This document shows, one piece after another, positions 21,162 through 30,600 of a DNA stretch of 64,000 nucleotides. The translations under genes and the position numbers were made by a program. The notes beneath the pieces are model-generated. The model did no database searches. It had not been told where the DNA came from and saw only the letters and a program-made list of their open reading frames with translations. The DNA is taken from the NCBI GenBank assembly GCA_946902875.1, contig OX336340.1, forward strand, positions 5,353,739 to 5,417,738, in the 5' to 3' direction. This DNA comes from Nematopogon swammerdamellus. Its lineage: Eukaryota; Arthropoda; Insecta; Lepidoptera; Adelidae. Position 1 is the first letter of the stretch. Each line of letters starts with the position of its first letter.

Positions 21162-21545
21162 TTATTTTTGACAATACAATTTTATTATACTACATTGTAG
21201 TTTAATATAGTTATGTTGATACAAATTACGTATCAAAGTTTGACAAAGGCTCTTTACACCTGATTCACTTAATGAATAAGTCTTTGTAGTCAGAAATCTC
21301 AGAAAAATTGTTAATCTTGCTCTCAAGCTGTGTTTTAGATAGACTATGGGCGGTGTTATTATGTGGCTAGTCACTAAATTCTTGTAAAAATATGTTTAAA
21401 AAATACCCTGCGAAGTTTCTTGTCGGTTCTTCTTCGTGGGTGTAATCGAACGGGATAGAACAAATTGTGACAAGTTCGAGAGCAGTCTAACTGCCATATG
21501 AATGATCAATAAACAATACAACAATACAATACAATACAATATAAG
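21162..21545 (+). repeat. LINE 3' UTR fragment
   Basis: It shares ACTACATTGTAG, GAAGTTTCTTGTCGGTTCTT and the CAATAAACAATACAACAATA tail with the LINE end at 12060-12830. No coding part remains. Confidence 0.65.
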
Positions 21546-21770
21546 ATTTGTATATTTTAAGCATACCTATATGTAAAATTTTTGTAAATAAATGTATAAT
21601 TATATGTATTTTATTTATTTTTTTATTTTATTTATTTTATTTTATTTGTGTATTTTTTTTGTTGTAAGTATACCAATTTTAGATTTAAATTTTAGTTTAT
21701 AAAAAAAAAATTAAAATTGTAATAAAAAGAAAATGTTTTAATAAAGAAATAATATAGTACAATGCGGTAC

Positions 21771-21945
21771 CTGTACGAGTTCTCCTGCGTGACAATGGCA
21801 TACTTCTTAGTGGGCAGCACCATGACGTTGTCGTAGACCCAGTAGCTGATGGCCCGCGGGTGCGCCTCCGTGTGGCAGTCCACGGTGACGTCTGTACCGG
21901 CCGGCGCACCGACCAGCTGATTGGGCACCCAGATCATCGGCGAAA
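21771..21945 (-). CDS. DIP/lachesin-like Ig protein, exon encoding first half of Ig domain 3
   Basis: On the minus strand this 175-bp exon lies between an acceptor TTTCCTGCAG and a donor GTACCGC. Its first two bases join the last base of the exon at 55660 to give Phe, and it ends AG, which joins G of the exon at 3535. The product reads SPMIWVPNQLVGAPAGTDVT, then VDCHTEAHPRAISYWVYDNV, then MVLPTKKYAIVTQENSYR. It has the first Ig cysteine (VDC) and the core Trp (SYW). PPMIWxPNQLVGAP-like sequence at this junction is a hallmark of the DIP/lachesin group. It is preceded by an intron of about 33.7 kb and followed by one of about 18.2 kb. Confidence 0.93.
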
Positions 21946-22054
21946 CTGCAGGAAAGGACAATTCGAACACATTTATTGGACCTAGGTCAACACTAAATAC
22001 AATGTTAATAAGATTAGTTAGGCACAATGACAAAAAGTACATGCTCTGTATGCT

Positions 22055-22115
22055 GTATCATTTTTAGGTTTCCGTAACATACGGAAGCCTATTACTAAGC
22101 CTACGCCGCCGTTTG
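22055..22115. repeat. Fragment of the GTTCCGTA dispersed repeat
   Basis: AGGTTTCCGTAACATACGGA and CCTACTAAGCCTACGCC-like sequence, with a single GTCTGT left of the microsatellite. Confidence 0.5.
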
Positions 22116-22161
22116 TCTGTTTTATTAATTTTAAATCGTGAAATAATGAACCTTTATTTTT

Positions 22162-22552
22162 GTCAGCCTCGATAGCTCAGTGGTGCAGACAGCCAACTGT
22201 CGCTATTGAATGTTAAGCAACGCTGGGTACGGTCAGTACTTGGATTGGTGACCGCTGACCGTTGGAGGCTGACCGAGGTTCGGATTCCTCGTAAAACTGT
22301 AGGTCCCTTCCCTCCTAATCTTACTTGGTGGTAGGGTTTAACCCGCCCGGGTTGGTACCACCGCACTGAATGAAACGTCGGTCGAAACGGCTATGTAAAT
22401 AGTTTGTGTTTTCCGACCAGTTCAGTGTAGCCGGCACGATCAAAGGGGGAAGCACTAACATAGCACCTAGTTCACCCGGTGTTATGGGCTGACATCACGG
22501 ACGTTGTAGGTGATGTAGCCAACCGTGTCAGTTTCCATAAAAAAAAAGAAAA
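22162..22552 (+). mobile_element. Full-length SINE with tRNA/5S chimeric head
   Basis: The 5' end GTCAGCCTC at 22162 is followed by the A box TAGCTCAGTGG (22173-22183), a 5S-like stretch at 22212-22255 (GTTAAGCAACGCTGGG, then CGGTCAGTACTTGGAT), and the B box GGTTCGGATTCC (22277-22288). The body ends in TTTCCATAAAAAAAAA. The GAGGCTGAC at 22265-22273 can pair with the 5' GTCAGCCTC, closing a structure around the 5S-like part. Confidence 0.9.
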
Positions 22553-22639
22553 AAAACCTTTTAGCGGAGTGATCGTAGTATGAAGGAAAACAGCTATTAC
22601 TATCTGACCTTATTTCATGAAAATGACGGAAATACCAAT

Positions 22640-22800
22640 TATTAGCACTTCTTCTTTATTCATCATCCATAGTAGTACACTGCACTCGGATTCGTCATAT
22701 TTTTACATTAAACATTTAGCCAGTTCGATGATCATAGGGAAGAAAAACTGGCAAGAAACTTCGGGGGATTTTTTTTACGTTCACTTATTCTACATTTACA
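22640..22800 (-). repeat. LINE 3' UTR fragment, inverted
   Basis: On the minus strand GAAGTTTCTTGCCAGTTTTT, then GATCATCGAACTGGC, then GAGTGCAGTGTACT match the UTR at 12700-12800. Confidence 0.6.
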
Positions 22801-22919
22801 AAACTGCTACTGCGTACACAGTACGGCTCTCCAGTGGAGAGTTTCCACAAACAGCACCCGTTCACGAGCATCACGCCAGGTCCATCCATCGCCTCCTTCA
22901 ACCATATTTGAGGGTGAGA

Positions 22920-23165
22920 GGCGACCCGGGCCAAGCGTCATCGTAAGCAAAGATCTTAAATCGATACACTGCTCCAGCGGCAACACGATATGAATTTTTT
23001 ACGATTCTTAGAGAGATGCATCGCATGCGTTTTATGAACTCGTTGAATGTGGAGCGCTCGATATCGACCGCTAGAGCATATGTACCGTCAACTATGGAGC
23101 GGTCGATATCGACCGCCGCGTTGTCAGCGAGCTCCAAACCGCTGCATGGGCCAAACAAAAGAATT
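22920..23165. repeat. Duplicated box around palindrome CGGTCGATATCGACCG
   Basis: The segment has two related stretches of about 60 bases, each with GGAGCG[CG]TCGATATCGACCG. One is a perfect 16-base palindrome at about 23099-23114. An open frame on the minus strand (22898-23158) spans it but shows no domain. It may be a piece of an unrecognised transposon. Confidence 0.45.
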
Positions 23166-23865
23166 GTTTCCTTCTATCTCATTTAGCCGTGTTTATTTGA
23201 AAGAGTAAAGTATAAAGTAGAATTATTTAGCTACACATCGGTACCACTAACTTGATATGTCCCGAGACGACAGATTAAAATAGCATCGGAGGAGCTGAAC
23301 TATGCCCGAAGTATACGCCGTCTCTATACGAGCGATGTTAAACACTTTGCGACTCCAATTTCCCTGTTCCGTCATCTAGCCAAATTCCAGAATGATCACT
23401 CCATAAATTTTAAATTGCATATGCAACCAATCTGAGCGGCGCGACGTAAGAGCCTCGTAAAAGGGCCTTATTTTTCACACTCTCCTCGGTTATTACTTCA
23501 GGAATTTTCAGATAAAGATATTATTCGTACTCCATAATCTCGAGTGTCATAGAGTGTTGGAATTTTATTACGCACAATAAAAATTTAATGGTTTTTTTCG
23601 GAGACATAAAACGCTCGCGATGCGCGGGGCGGCAGTAAATTTTTCTGAAACACTTCGAATAAATTTAAATAAATTGTAATGCTATTTTGACCGCTTTTAC
23701 TTATTGCGGCGTCGCGGGGCGGCGCGGGGTGGGGGCGGAACGATTACTTAGACAATATTGCGATTATGTTTAGGTGAGAACTCTTCAGCATGGATAACAC
23801 GTGAGAGTTCTCAGGTTGGAGATCCAGGCGTGCATTAAACATGGATCTTCCCACAGAGTTATAAT
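23166..23865. other. Low-repeat intron DNA
   Basis: No repeat shared with the rest of the window. A GC-rich patch (GGCGTCGCGGGGCGGCGCGG near 23708) lies within it. Confidence 0.4.
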
Positions 23866-23871
23866 ATATAC

Positions 23872-24000
23872 AGGATGTTTCAGGATAGGGTTTCGTAACT
23901 TCAGGGTTCGAAAGGGGTCCTATAAAGGCGGAATTGTAAATTGAAAACTAAAAGCTCTGAAACTTTTTCCCATATTCGGATTTCGATATTTATTTACATT
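23872..24000. repeat. MITE end fragment related to 16647
   Basis: TACAGGATGTTTCAGGATAG and ACTTCAGGGTTCGAA resemble the terminus and interior of the MITE at 16647-17050. The second terminus is not found. Confidence 0.5.
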
Positions 24001-24069
24001 TTGTGACAGGTGGTCGCCCCGATCGCTGGCTCCCGTTTACTCAAGTTGTCAAAGCTTATTATATAACAT

Positions 24070-24285
24070 CCTTCCTTACCTATAATAAAATCCAACGTCT
24101 GCTTTCTGTCCGTCTGAGTGTCTGCCTGTCCGCTTATAACTCGAGAACCACTGAACCGATTTTAATAAAACAAAATTCTACGGATAGCTTGATTCTTCCT
24201 ATCAACTATAGGCTAAATAGCTTATGAGGTTAGCAGTGAAGTGAAATATGAGAGCGGGCGGAGCCGCGGGCACAGCTTGTAACTT
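24070..24285 (+). repeat. Lepidopteran dispersed repeat, forward copy
   Basis: TAATAAAATCCAACGTCTGC through GAGCGGGCGGAGCCGCGGGC and ACAGCTTG; it faces the copy at 24294. Confidence 0.75.
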
Positions 24286-24293
24286 ATATAATA

Positions 24294-24520
24294 CAAGCTG
24301 TGCCCGCGGCTCCGCCCGCTCTCATATTTCACTTCACTGCTAATCTCGTAAGCCATTTAGCGTGATAGTAAGTAGCCTATAGTTGATGGGAAGAATCAAG
24401 CTATCCGTAGATTTTTTTTTATTAAAATCGGTTCAGTGGTTCTCCAGTTATAAGCGGACAGACAGACACTCAGACACTCAGACAGAAAGCAGACGTTGGA
24501 TTTTATTATAGGTAAGGATA
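24294..24520 (-). repeat. Lepidopteran dispersed repeat, inverted copy
   Basis: It runs from ACAAGCTGTGCCCGCGGCTC to GGATTTTATTATAGGTAAGG. With the previous copy it forms an inverted pair with a spacer of under 10 bases, so the DNA can fold on itself over about 215 bases. Confidence 0.75.
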
Positions 24521-25030
24521 AGGATAAGCTTGTTCGCGCAATATCCCCTGATTACAGTATGGATGGCGTGAGGCTACTGTGGGGGTTACGAAAGTCCTGC
24601 AGTTTGAACACCAGAGAGCGAACAGCCAAGTGCATTAAGAGCGAACATTTCATGTGAATAATAAATCAGGGAACCAGTAAAAATATTGCACCGAAATGTT
24701 CTACTCCGTCTGTAAAAGTTTTCGCAGTGACATCACTGCAATATCAACCTTACGGACCGCACCCTATGGTGCACAATAATTCTTCAATCAACTACAGCCA
24801 GGGGACGCAGTAGCAAATTTATGAACTCGAGAGTCAAATGGTCTGAAAAGTGTATGAATGAACCCCGGAGTGGTGACTCGGGTAAATATTTAAATAACGG
24901 AAAATAAATTCGATATGTTTATGCGAGCGGTCACGGGATTGCTGCGGTCTCAAACGTTATGTGGGTCGATCAGGATTTTACGAGGTCTCGAAAATCGTTC
25001 TTTTACCATTGTTATTTATTATTGTTATTT
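24521..25030. other. Low-repeat intron DNA
   Basis: No known repeat or coding signal. Confidence 0.4.
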
Positions 25031-25270
25031 TTTATGTAATCCGATATGGGTGCTGAGTCAGAGGGGTCAGAGTACACGCTCCGACCACTCAATATTATCA
25101 CCTCCGAGAAGGTAGGTGATATACCGGAGACTTCCCTGGATTGCTGGCTATACTGGACTAGAGAAGAACATTAGCCGAGGCTGATATGCGACCATCTTAC
25201 GCCCAGTACGGTGGTACCAACCCATTCGGCTAAGATTTGAGCCTACCACCGAGCAATGGGTAAGGAAAGG
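25031..25270 (-). repeat. 3' half of class-II-tRNA-headed SINE
   Basis: The same body and tail as 16073-16455 (TATGTAATCCGATATGGGTG, then ACCTCCGAGAAGGTAGGTG at the tail end); the head is missing. Confidence 0.75.
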
Positions 25271-25341
25271 ACACAATTGATTTATTACAAAGAAATTGAA
25301 GCTGATGTTTCATCCGTTGATTAACAATGTGTACAATTAAT

Positions 25342-25670
25342 TCGTACCGTGTGGGCCCGGTATTAATGTACATAAACAGAATAGCCTCACTGCATCTCTC
25401 CCCGAGCATGCCCTAAAAGGCGACTAAGGGATAAAGGACAAGATGCCGTGCTAAAGGGCGATAGGATAGCTTTCTCTCACCTTGGCACGGTCCACCTAAA
25501 CATGCATGAGGTGGGTTTCGTGCTTAATTGCTGCTTGATATTTATCTTGTCGGAATATTTTGCTAAACGTGGTGGTCGGTGTTGTGCTGTAATTTACCGC
25601 ATGCTTTCAGCACAACACTGATTACTCTGCTTACCTCGTCTGTCTGGATACAGCTTGTGGTTTGTATATA
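25342..25670 (+). mobile_element. SINE-like element: head B plus a different body
   Basis: It opens with a diverged head B (TACCGTGTGGGCCCGGTATT, AAAAGGCGACTAAGGGATAA). The body is different from the common SINE body: GACAAGATGCCGTGCTAAAG, CAATTGCTGCTTGATA-like sequence, GTGGTCGGTGTTGTGCTG, then an inverted block with CAGCACAACACTGATTACTC. Relatives are at 35075-35375 (minus) and 52240-52380 (minus). Confidence 0.65.
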
Positions 25671-25892
25671 CATACATACGTATATGTACAATTAATTCAA
25701 TTGTTGGTATGTCATGGTATTTTATCTTACTAAAAGTCCGGCCGCTGAGAGAATGCGTTCTTTACGTCGGTCGTTGGTGACAGTGATGCCAGTCTGAATT
25801 GCTTAAAAAGAACGACAAGCTTGCCACACCAGTACGAAACCGTATAAACATTGTTCATAATTACCTTCGAACGTGCAGTTGCAGGAGTGAGT

Positions 25893-26145
25893 AATAAAAC
25901 CGGCCAAGTGCGAGTCGGATTCGCGCACCGAGGTTAGCGCACCACAAAAAAAACGCCCTTAATTTTTTACCATTTCTATTTTTATTCTTTGTTGTTACAT
26001 CCGCCATAATAACACATATTCTGTGAAAATTTTAACCGGCTAGCTATTACGGTTCCAAAGATACATCAGTAGGACAGACAGCCAGACAGACAGAAGGCGT
26101 AGTCTTAGTAATAGGCTTCCGTACGGGATACGGAAACCTAAAAAC
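25893..26145. repeat. GTTCCGTA dispersed repeat, inverted
   Basis: It starts AACCGGCCAAGTGCGAGTCG (a TTCGACTCGC-like B box in reverse occurs in relatives), has CACATATTCTGTGAAAATTT, a GACAGACAG run and GTAATAGGCTTCCGTACGG. Confidence 0.65.
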
Positions 26146-26334
26146 GTATTGCCCATCACCTAGTCATGAACAACTGACAGCCGTCAGGAACGCATTCGAT
26201 CAGCGGCCGAACTTTAGTTCGTAGGATTTAACAACTGTAGTTAAGGCATGTCGCATACTTCGCATAAACCTAAATAGGTAGTAAACAAAACACTACGATA
26301 AATCGATGTTCACGCGGCAAATAACATTTGCTAA

Positions 26335-26770
26335 TCCCAACAATACATTACGATAGGACGCCCCGCCCCGCACCGCCGCCGCCGGGTCTCAGTTTCAATG
26401 TCTAACAGCCGGCGAACCGCGAATTTAATCTGAGAGTGTTAATCGCTAGGATTGTGAATAATTTAGGTCCGTGTCATGGCGTCCAAGATCGCAGGGGCCC
26501 GCAAACAGAGGCGGCTCGGGTCGGATTTGCGACGGGCGTATTTGAATTGATAATAATTTTCGGAATTGGAGAAACCTATTGCGGTCTGGCCCGGCTGCGG
26601 AGCGGCGCGGATGGGCCGGGTCGGACCCACGGTCGAGATTTGAGGGTTAAGGCTTTATTAGCCGATTTCGTCGATCCAATATGGCAACGGGACATCCTTT
26701 TCTATTTCTTTATAGATCGTCGATCAGAATTGTTAGTACCAAGTCGCTAAGTCGGAACTTCATGAACGAG
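26335..26770. other. GC-rich low-repeat island
   Basis: A CGCCCCGCCCCGCACCGCCG stretch is followed by about 300 bases of non-repetitive sequence. An open frame (26436-26750) spans it, but codon pattern and start give no support. Possibly conserved intronic DNA. Confidence 0.4.
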
Positions 26771-27165
26771 GAATTACGGAGGGAATTGCTAGACGTCACT
26801 TAGCGTGGATAGAATCAATTTGTTTTTTAGTACACATAAACTGTTGGTGAGCCTAAGTGAGAGAGATTTAGTAATTGTGTTGGATTTCATTGAGCGTTCT
26901 CTATCCCTTAGGGACTCTGGGCCCTAAGTGATAGGGAAGATGAGTGCTATGGGGCTGATATTAACAAATCATTGTTAAAAGCCCTAAAAATAATTAAAAA
27001 AAAAAACCTTATGCAACATTTCAAGTAAATAAAACAAGAGCAGCAGAAAATCTTGTAATCGGACTCCCTGTATAGCTATTAGAATTCTTCCATACTCCTG
27101 ACTACAGTAAAAATTCAGTAGAAACTACTGCTCCTTAAGTTAATTCCTTGTTACTTAATTAAGCT

Positions 27166-27427
27166 TGTGGCACTTTAGCTACTATATGCGAGTGTCCTAT
27201 GTAGGGTGTTAGTGTTTAAGGTCCAAATGAAACACTACGATAGCTGTGTATAAACGTGTAATAAAACGACTGAGAATTATTATTGACTCAAAGCGACTAT
27301 ACTTGACTCCGTGGTGTGATCGACTGCCAGGGCGGCGGGCCGAGGCGAGCGCGGACGCACGCCGCGCCAGAGGGGCGCGGGGTGCGGTAACCGCGTCGCA
27401 TCGGACCGATGTGTCGTGTCCGGCACA
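27166..27427. repeat. 5' LTR of the TRIM-like element
   Basis: Contains GTGTATAAACGTGTAATAAA, which offers a TATA-like and a polyadenylation-like signal close together. The second half is very GC- and CpG-rich (27328-27400), unlike its surroundings. Open frames across it are repeated exactly in the 3' LTR and are not genes. Orientation is undetermined because neither a primer site nor a polypurine tract is clear. Confidence 0.88.
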
Positions 27428-28389
27428 TCAATTTCCCCCTTTATGAAAAATTTTTTGTCATTACAACATTACCAAAAATTACCTTTAATTACGAATCGTT
27501 CATTGCTTGTGACAGTTATCTGCTTCTAATTACCAAAATTACCTTTAATTACGAATCGTTCATTACTTGTGACAGTTATCTGCTTTTATACGACTGCCTC
27601 CACTTACTACAAATATAGAAAACATTTTAAAGACGAGATATAAACACGATGAGAAAGATAAAAACATTTCAATAACATACAGGGTGCCAGGAACCACAGA
27701 AATGATGGCGTACAAAAGAGACACTTGAAAAATTTGAAGAGGTGCAATAAAACTATCCTAACAATGACCCTAGATGATTGTGCTCACCAATGCGGTCGTA
27801 AAAACCGCTGAGGCGAGAGTCCTTTTGTTTTGCAAAGAGAGAGACCGCCAATAATTTCACACACAAGTATGACTAAGCTTAATACCTATTACATAACACA
27901 ATCGTAGATAGGCATAGGCATAGATTTGAGAACACGTACCATTAAAATTTCTACACTAACTTTTAACTAATTCGAAGTACTAACTAACACAGAATGAGGT
28001 GTAAATTTACATAAAATCAATAAACCATACCGCTGTATGAAAATAATTGTGTAAAATATAATACATTTCTTCTATAATTTACTGATTACGTTAAGATGCA
28101 TGCATACTACGATTATTAATTAAATAAAAGTAATGAGTAAGTGTATTATGAAAAATCGACATTGCGATCAGGCAAAACTACAAGCGTTGGGCATGGAGTT
28201 TTGTGCGTAACCTTCCGTTGTCGTAAAATTCTTTACATCTCTCAGCATAAGTGCTTTACGCCCGTGTGTACGAACGAGGTTTATTGTTTGAACAAGAATG
28301 CATTTGATGAAACGTGCGTTATTATAAGTTATAGTTATAACTACGTACGATCTTGCGATATTTGTGTCTAATCTTACAAATTAAACAGT
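27428..28389. other. Interior of the TRIM-like element
   Basis: No retroviral frame. A direct repeat of about 62 bases lies at about 27470-27590, sharing ATTACCTTTAATTACGAATC and TGTGACAGTTATCTGCTT. No TGG-type primer site follows the left LTR, and no clear purine tract precedes the right one. Confidence 0.7.
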
Positions 28390-28651
28390 TGTGGCACTTT
28401 AGCTACTATATGCGAGTGTCCTATGTAGGGTGTTAGTGTTTAAGGTCCAAATGAAACACTACGATAGCTGTGTATAAACGTGTAATAAAACGACTGAGAA
28501 TTATTATTGACTCAAAGCGACTATACTTGACTCCGTGGTGTGATCGACTGCCAGGGCGGCGGGCCGAGGCGAGCGCGGACGCACGCCGCGCCAGAGGGGC
28601 GCGGGGTGCGGTAACCGCGTCGCATCGGACCGATGTGTCGTGTCCGGCACA
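28390..28651. repeat. 3' LTR of the TRIM-like element
   Basis: Reads the same as 27166-27427 over all 262 bases by eye, including the GC-rich half. Confidence 0.88.
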
Positions 28652-28655
28652 AGCT

Positions 28656-29519
28656 CTCGATAACGATACACGATGAGGTTTGACGAAGAAAAAAAAAGAT
28701 TCAAAACTTGACAATATGTAGCACCTGGCGCCCGCCATTTTTAATCCCTATGAAAAAAAATTCCTACGACACGCGAAACATGGAGACACATCCAAGATTG
28801 CTTTAATCTTGCTCTATATTTGGAACAATAAAGTATTTTAACTGTCTACTACAAGTTTGCCGGCCGTCACGTCAGTAATATTAGTCAGTAGGATGAGCCA
28901 AAGAAGTAAGGTATACGAAAAATTCAAAACACACTATTTAGTGTACTTTAAAAATTACATAAAGTAATTGCTAATTCTGATTATTTTCATTAGAATTGTA
29001 CTTACATGTGTGGGTAGGTTTATGAACAATCATCACTTAAAAAAGTAATTTTTTTTAGGTTGATGACAGAACAATGTGAAAAATTTCTCTTCACTTCAAG
29101 GGAAACAATAATCTAACTAGCAGCTGCAGGTGGAGCGCATTCTACACATAAACATGCCTGCAGGTTAATTTTCTTGTAATGCTCTGATGTTTCAGTCTAC
29201 ATTGTTTTAAGACAATATCGGCTCTACATACCTACGTAGATATCCAGGCTGGTCAACCTTAATTAATGTTCGACTATGATGCTAGGTATATACCGATTGT
29301 TATAGGAGAAGTTTTTCCATCTAAGGGAAAAGCAGATTTCGTTTGATGGAAACCTTAAATATAAAAATATAATAGTGGGAAAATATAAAGATAAAATACA
29401 CCAAACAAGTATAATGTTAATCGCAATTTGATTTAGGACGAATACATTTAACAAGTAGACAAAGGTTAATAAATATTAAATTTAATTTTATATCTTCATG
29501 CGTCATATTTATGCATTTT
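28656..29519. other. Intron, no gene seen
   Basis: Only a short LINE-end motif (TTTGGAACAATAAAGTATTT at 28819-28838) is recognised. Confidence 0.4.
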
Positions 29520-29524
29520 TTTAT

Positions 29525-29985
29525 TGCTGCCGAACTGGTTGTCTGTTCCGAGGTCGAAGCCTTAGGCGCAGCCTCAATTTCACGCCCATCGACGTGCCAG
29601 TCCGGCTTGAAGACGGACTAACGTCGCATGGGAATGGCTATTAACCTGCGATTTGAAGATCCGTGGATTGTAGGAATAGGGAAAGATATTCCCCGGAATA
29701 TCGTTCCACACTTTTGCAGTGCGGCACAAGAATGATTAGAGAATCGTGCAGTTCGAAGATCTCTTTTGTCGACTACAAAGGGGTGTTCCGCGAGAGTATG
29801 GCGAACAGGAGGAGGAGGGATGAGGGAAGCAAGTTCGTCAGGTTAGCGACCATAGTAGTACCGATAAAATATGCTCAATAATCCAACGATGCGTCTGTGC
29901 TTTAGGGGTTGAAGATTCTTTTTCAGTGCTTTAACTGTACAAAATTGGTGTGTACTACTTACTTATAATAATATTATAATTTCCT
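29525..29985 (-). pseudogene. LINE C-terminal reverse-transcriptase fragment
   Basis: On the minus strand the translation gives FYRYYYGR, DELASLIPPPPVRHTLAEHP, RFSNHSCAALQK, then WNDIPGNIFPYSYNPRIFKS and a stop after LARRWA. This is the typical C-terminal pattern of Jockey/CR1-like LINEs (FYRxYxG, then WNxxPxxxFP). Frame breaks are present. The first 200 bases are duplicated at 31455. Confidence 0.75.
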
Positions 29986-30171
29986 ATAATGTATTAATTA
30001 TTTTTTGTTGCAACATTGCAAAATTGTTTGTTGTTGGTTGATTGTTTGTGTTTGTATTTGTAGTTATTTTTTATTGTACACCATTTTACAATAAAATAAG
30101 GTACAAATTATTATCGTTGCTTTTGTTGTTGATATTTTATTATTTTATTTTTAGGGAACAAACAGTTTTTT

Positions 30172-30435
30172 TTTATGGATAGCGCGACATGTGGCATCGT
30201 TTCACCTACAAGTAGGTGTCTAACGATGTCCATGGACATTCTGTGATGCACGGGCTTGCATAGATATGTCATGCCGGCCTGACAGGAGCCTTTTCACGCC
30301 CCTTTTGTAAAACCCCAGGCTGTACTTGGTAGGAAATAGATGGGCAGGGAGGCGTTCCACAATTTCCCGGTTCTGTGAATAAAAGACCTACAGAACCGTG
30401 TTAGGTCGATAGAATAGGGGTGCATCCCCTGCCCA
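30172..30435 (-). pseudogene. LINE 3' end, minus strand
   Basis: Minus-strand reading: GQGMHPYSIDLTRFCRSFIH, RTGKLWNA and the conserved UTR with CTGTCAGGCCGGCATGACAT and GCCACATGTCGCGCTATCCA before an A tail. The same family is at 20240 and 57404. It abuts a plus-strand LINE head to head. Confidence 0.75.
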
Positions 30436-30600
30436 GTACGCGTTTCTCATAATCGTTCCTTTCACACACCGCTTGGGTGTGGAACTGTCTTCCGGCGAGC
30501 ATATCTCCCGAGAACGTATCAATAGGCTAGATAGTACAGCAACAGTCCGCAAATCTGCTGGCATGGCATCTCACTGAGCGTGGTTTCGCGTAGAATAGGC
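30436..30600 (+). pseudogene. LINE C-terminus, plus strand, first unit of the 73-bp array
   Basis: The plus strand encodes FHTPLG, VWNCLPASISPE and, after a one-base frame slip, RINRLDSTATVRKSAGMASH and a stop at 30572-30574. It belongs to a LINE family also present inverted at 55925-56050. The last codons and about 15 bases of UTR became the unit of the tandem array. Confidence 0.7.

Larger units (their letters stand above)
27162..28655. mobile_element. Non-autonomous LTR retrotransposon (TRIM-like), with AGCT target duplication
   Basis: Two 262-bp terminal direct repeats (27166-27427 and 28390-28651) start TGTGGCAC and end CCGGCACA. They are flanked by AGCT at 27162-27165 and 28652-28655. 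I found no difference between the two LTRs. The 962-bp interior has no gag or pol frame. A short interior with matching LTRs and a target duplication defines a terminal-repeat retrotransposon in miniature, which must use proteins from another element. Confidence 0.9.

Noticed and set aside
22162..22260. A true 5S rRNA gene or pseudogene
   Set aside because: Only the middle 44 bases of 5S are present, always between the same tRNA-like parts and the same SINE body, so it is part of the SINE.
27246..27446. Open frame in the left LTR, repeated at 28470-28676
   Set aside because: It lies wholly inside the GC-rich LTR half, occurs in both LTRs and on the opposite strand too, and has no domain.
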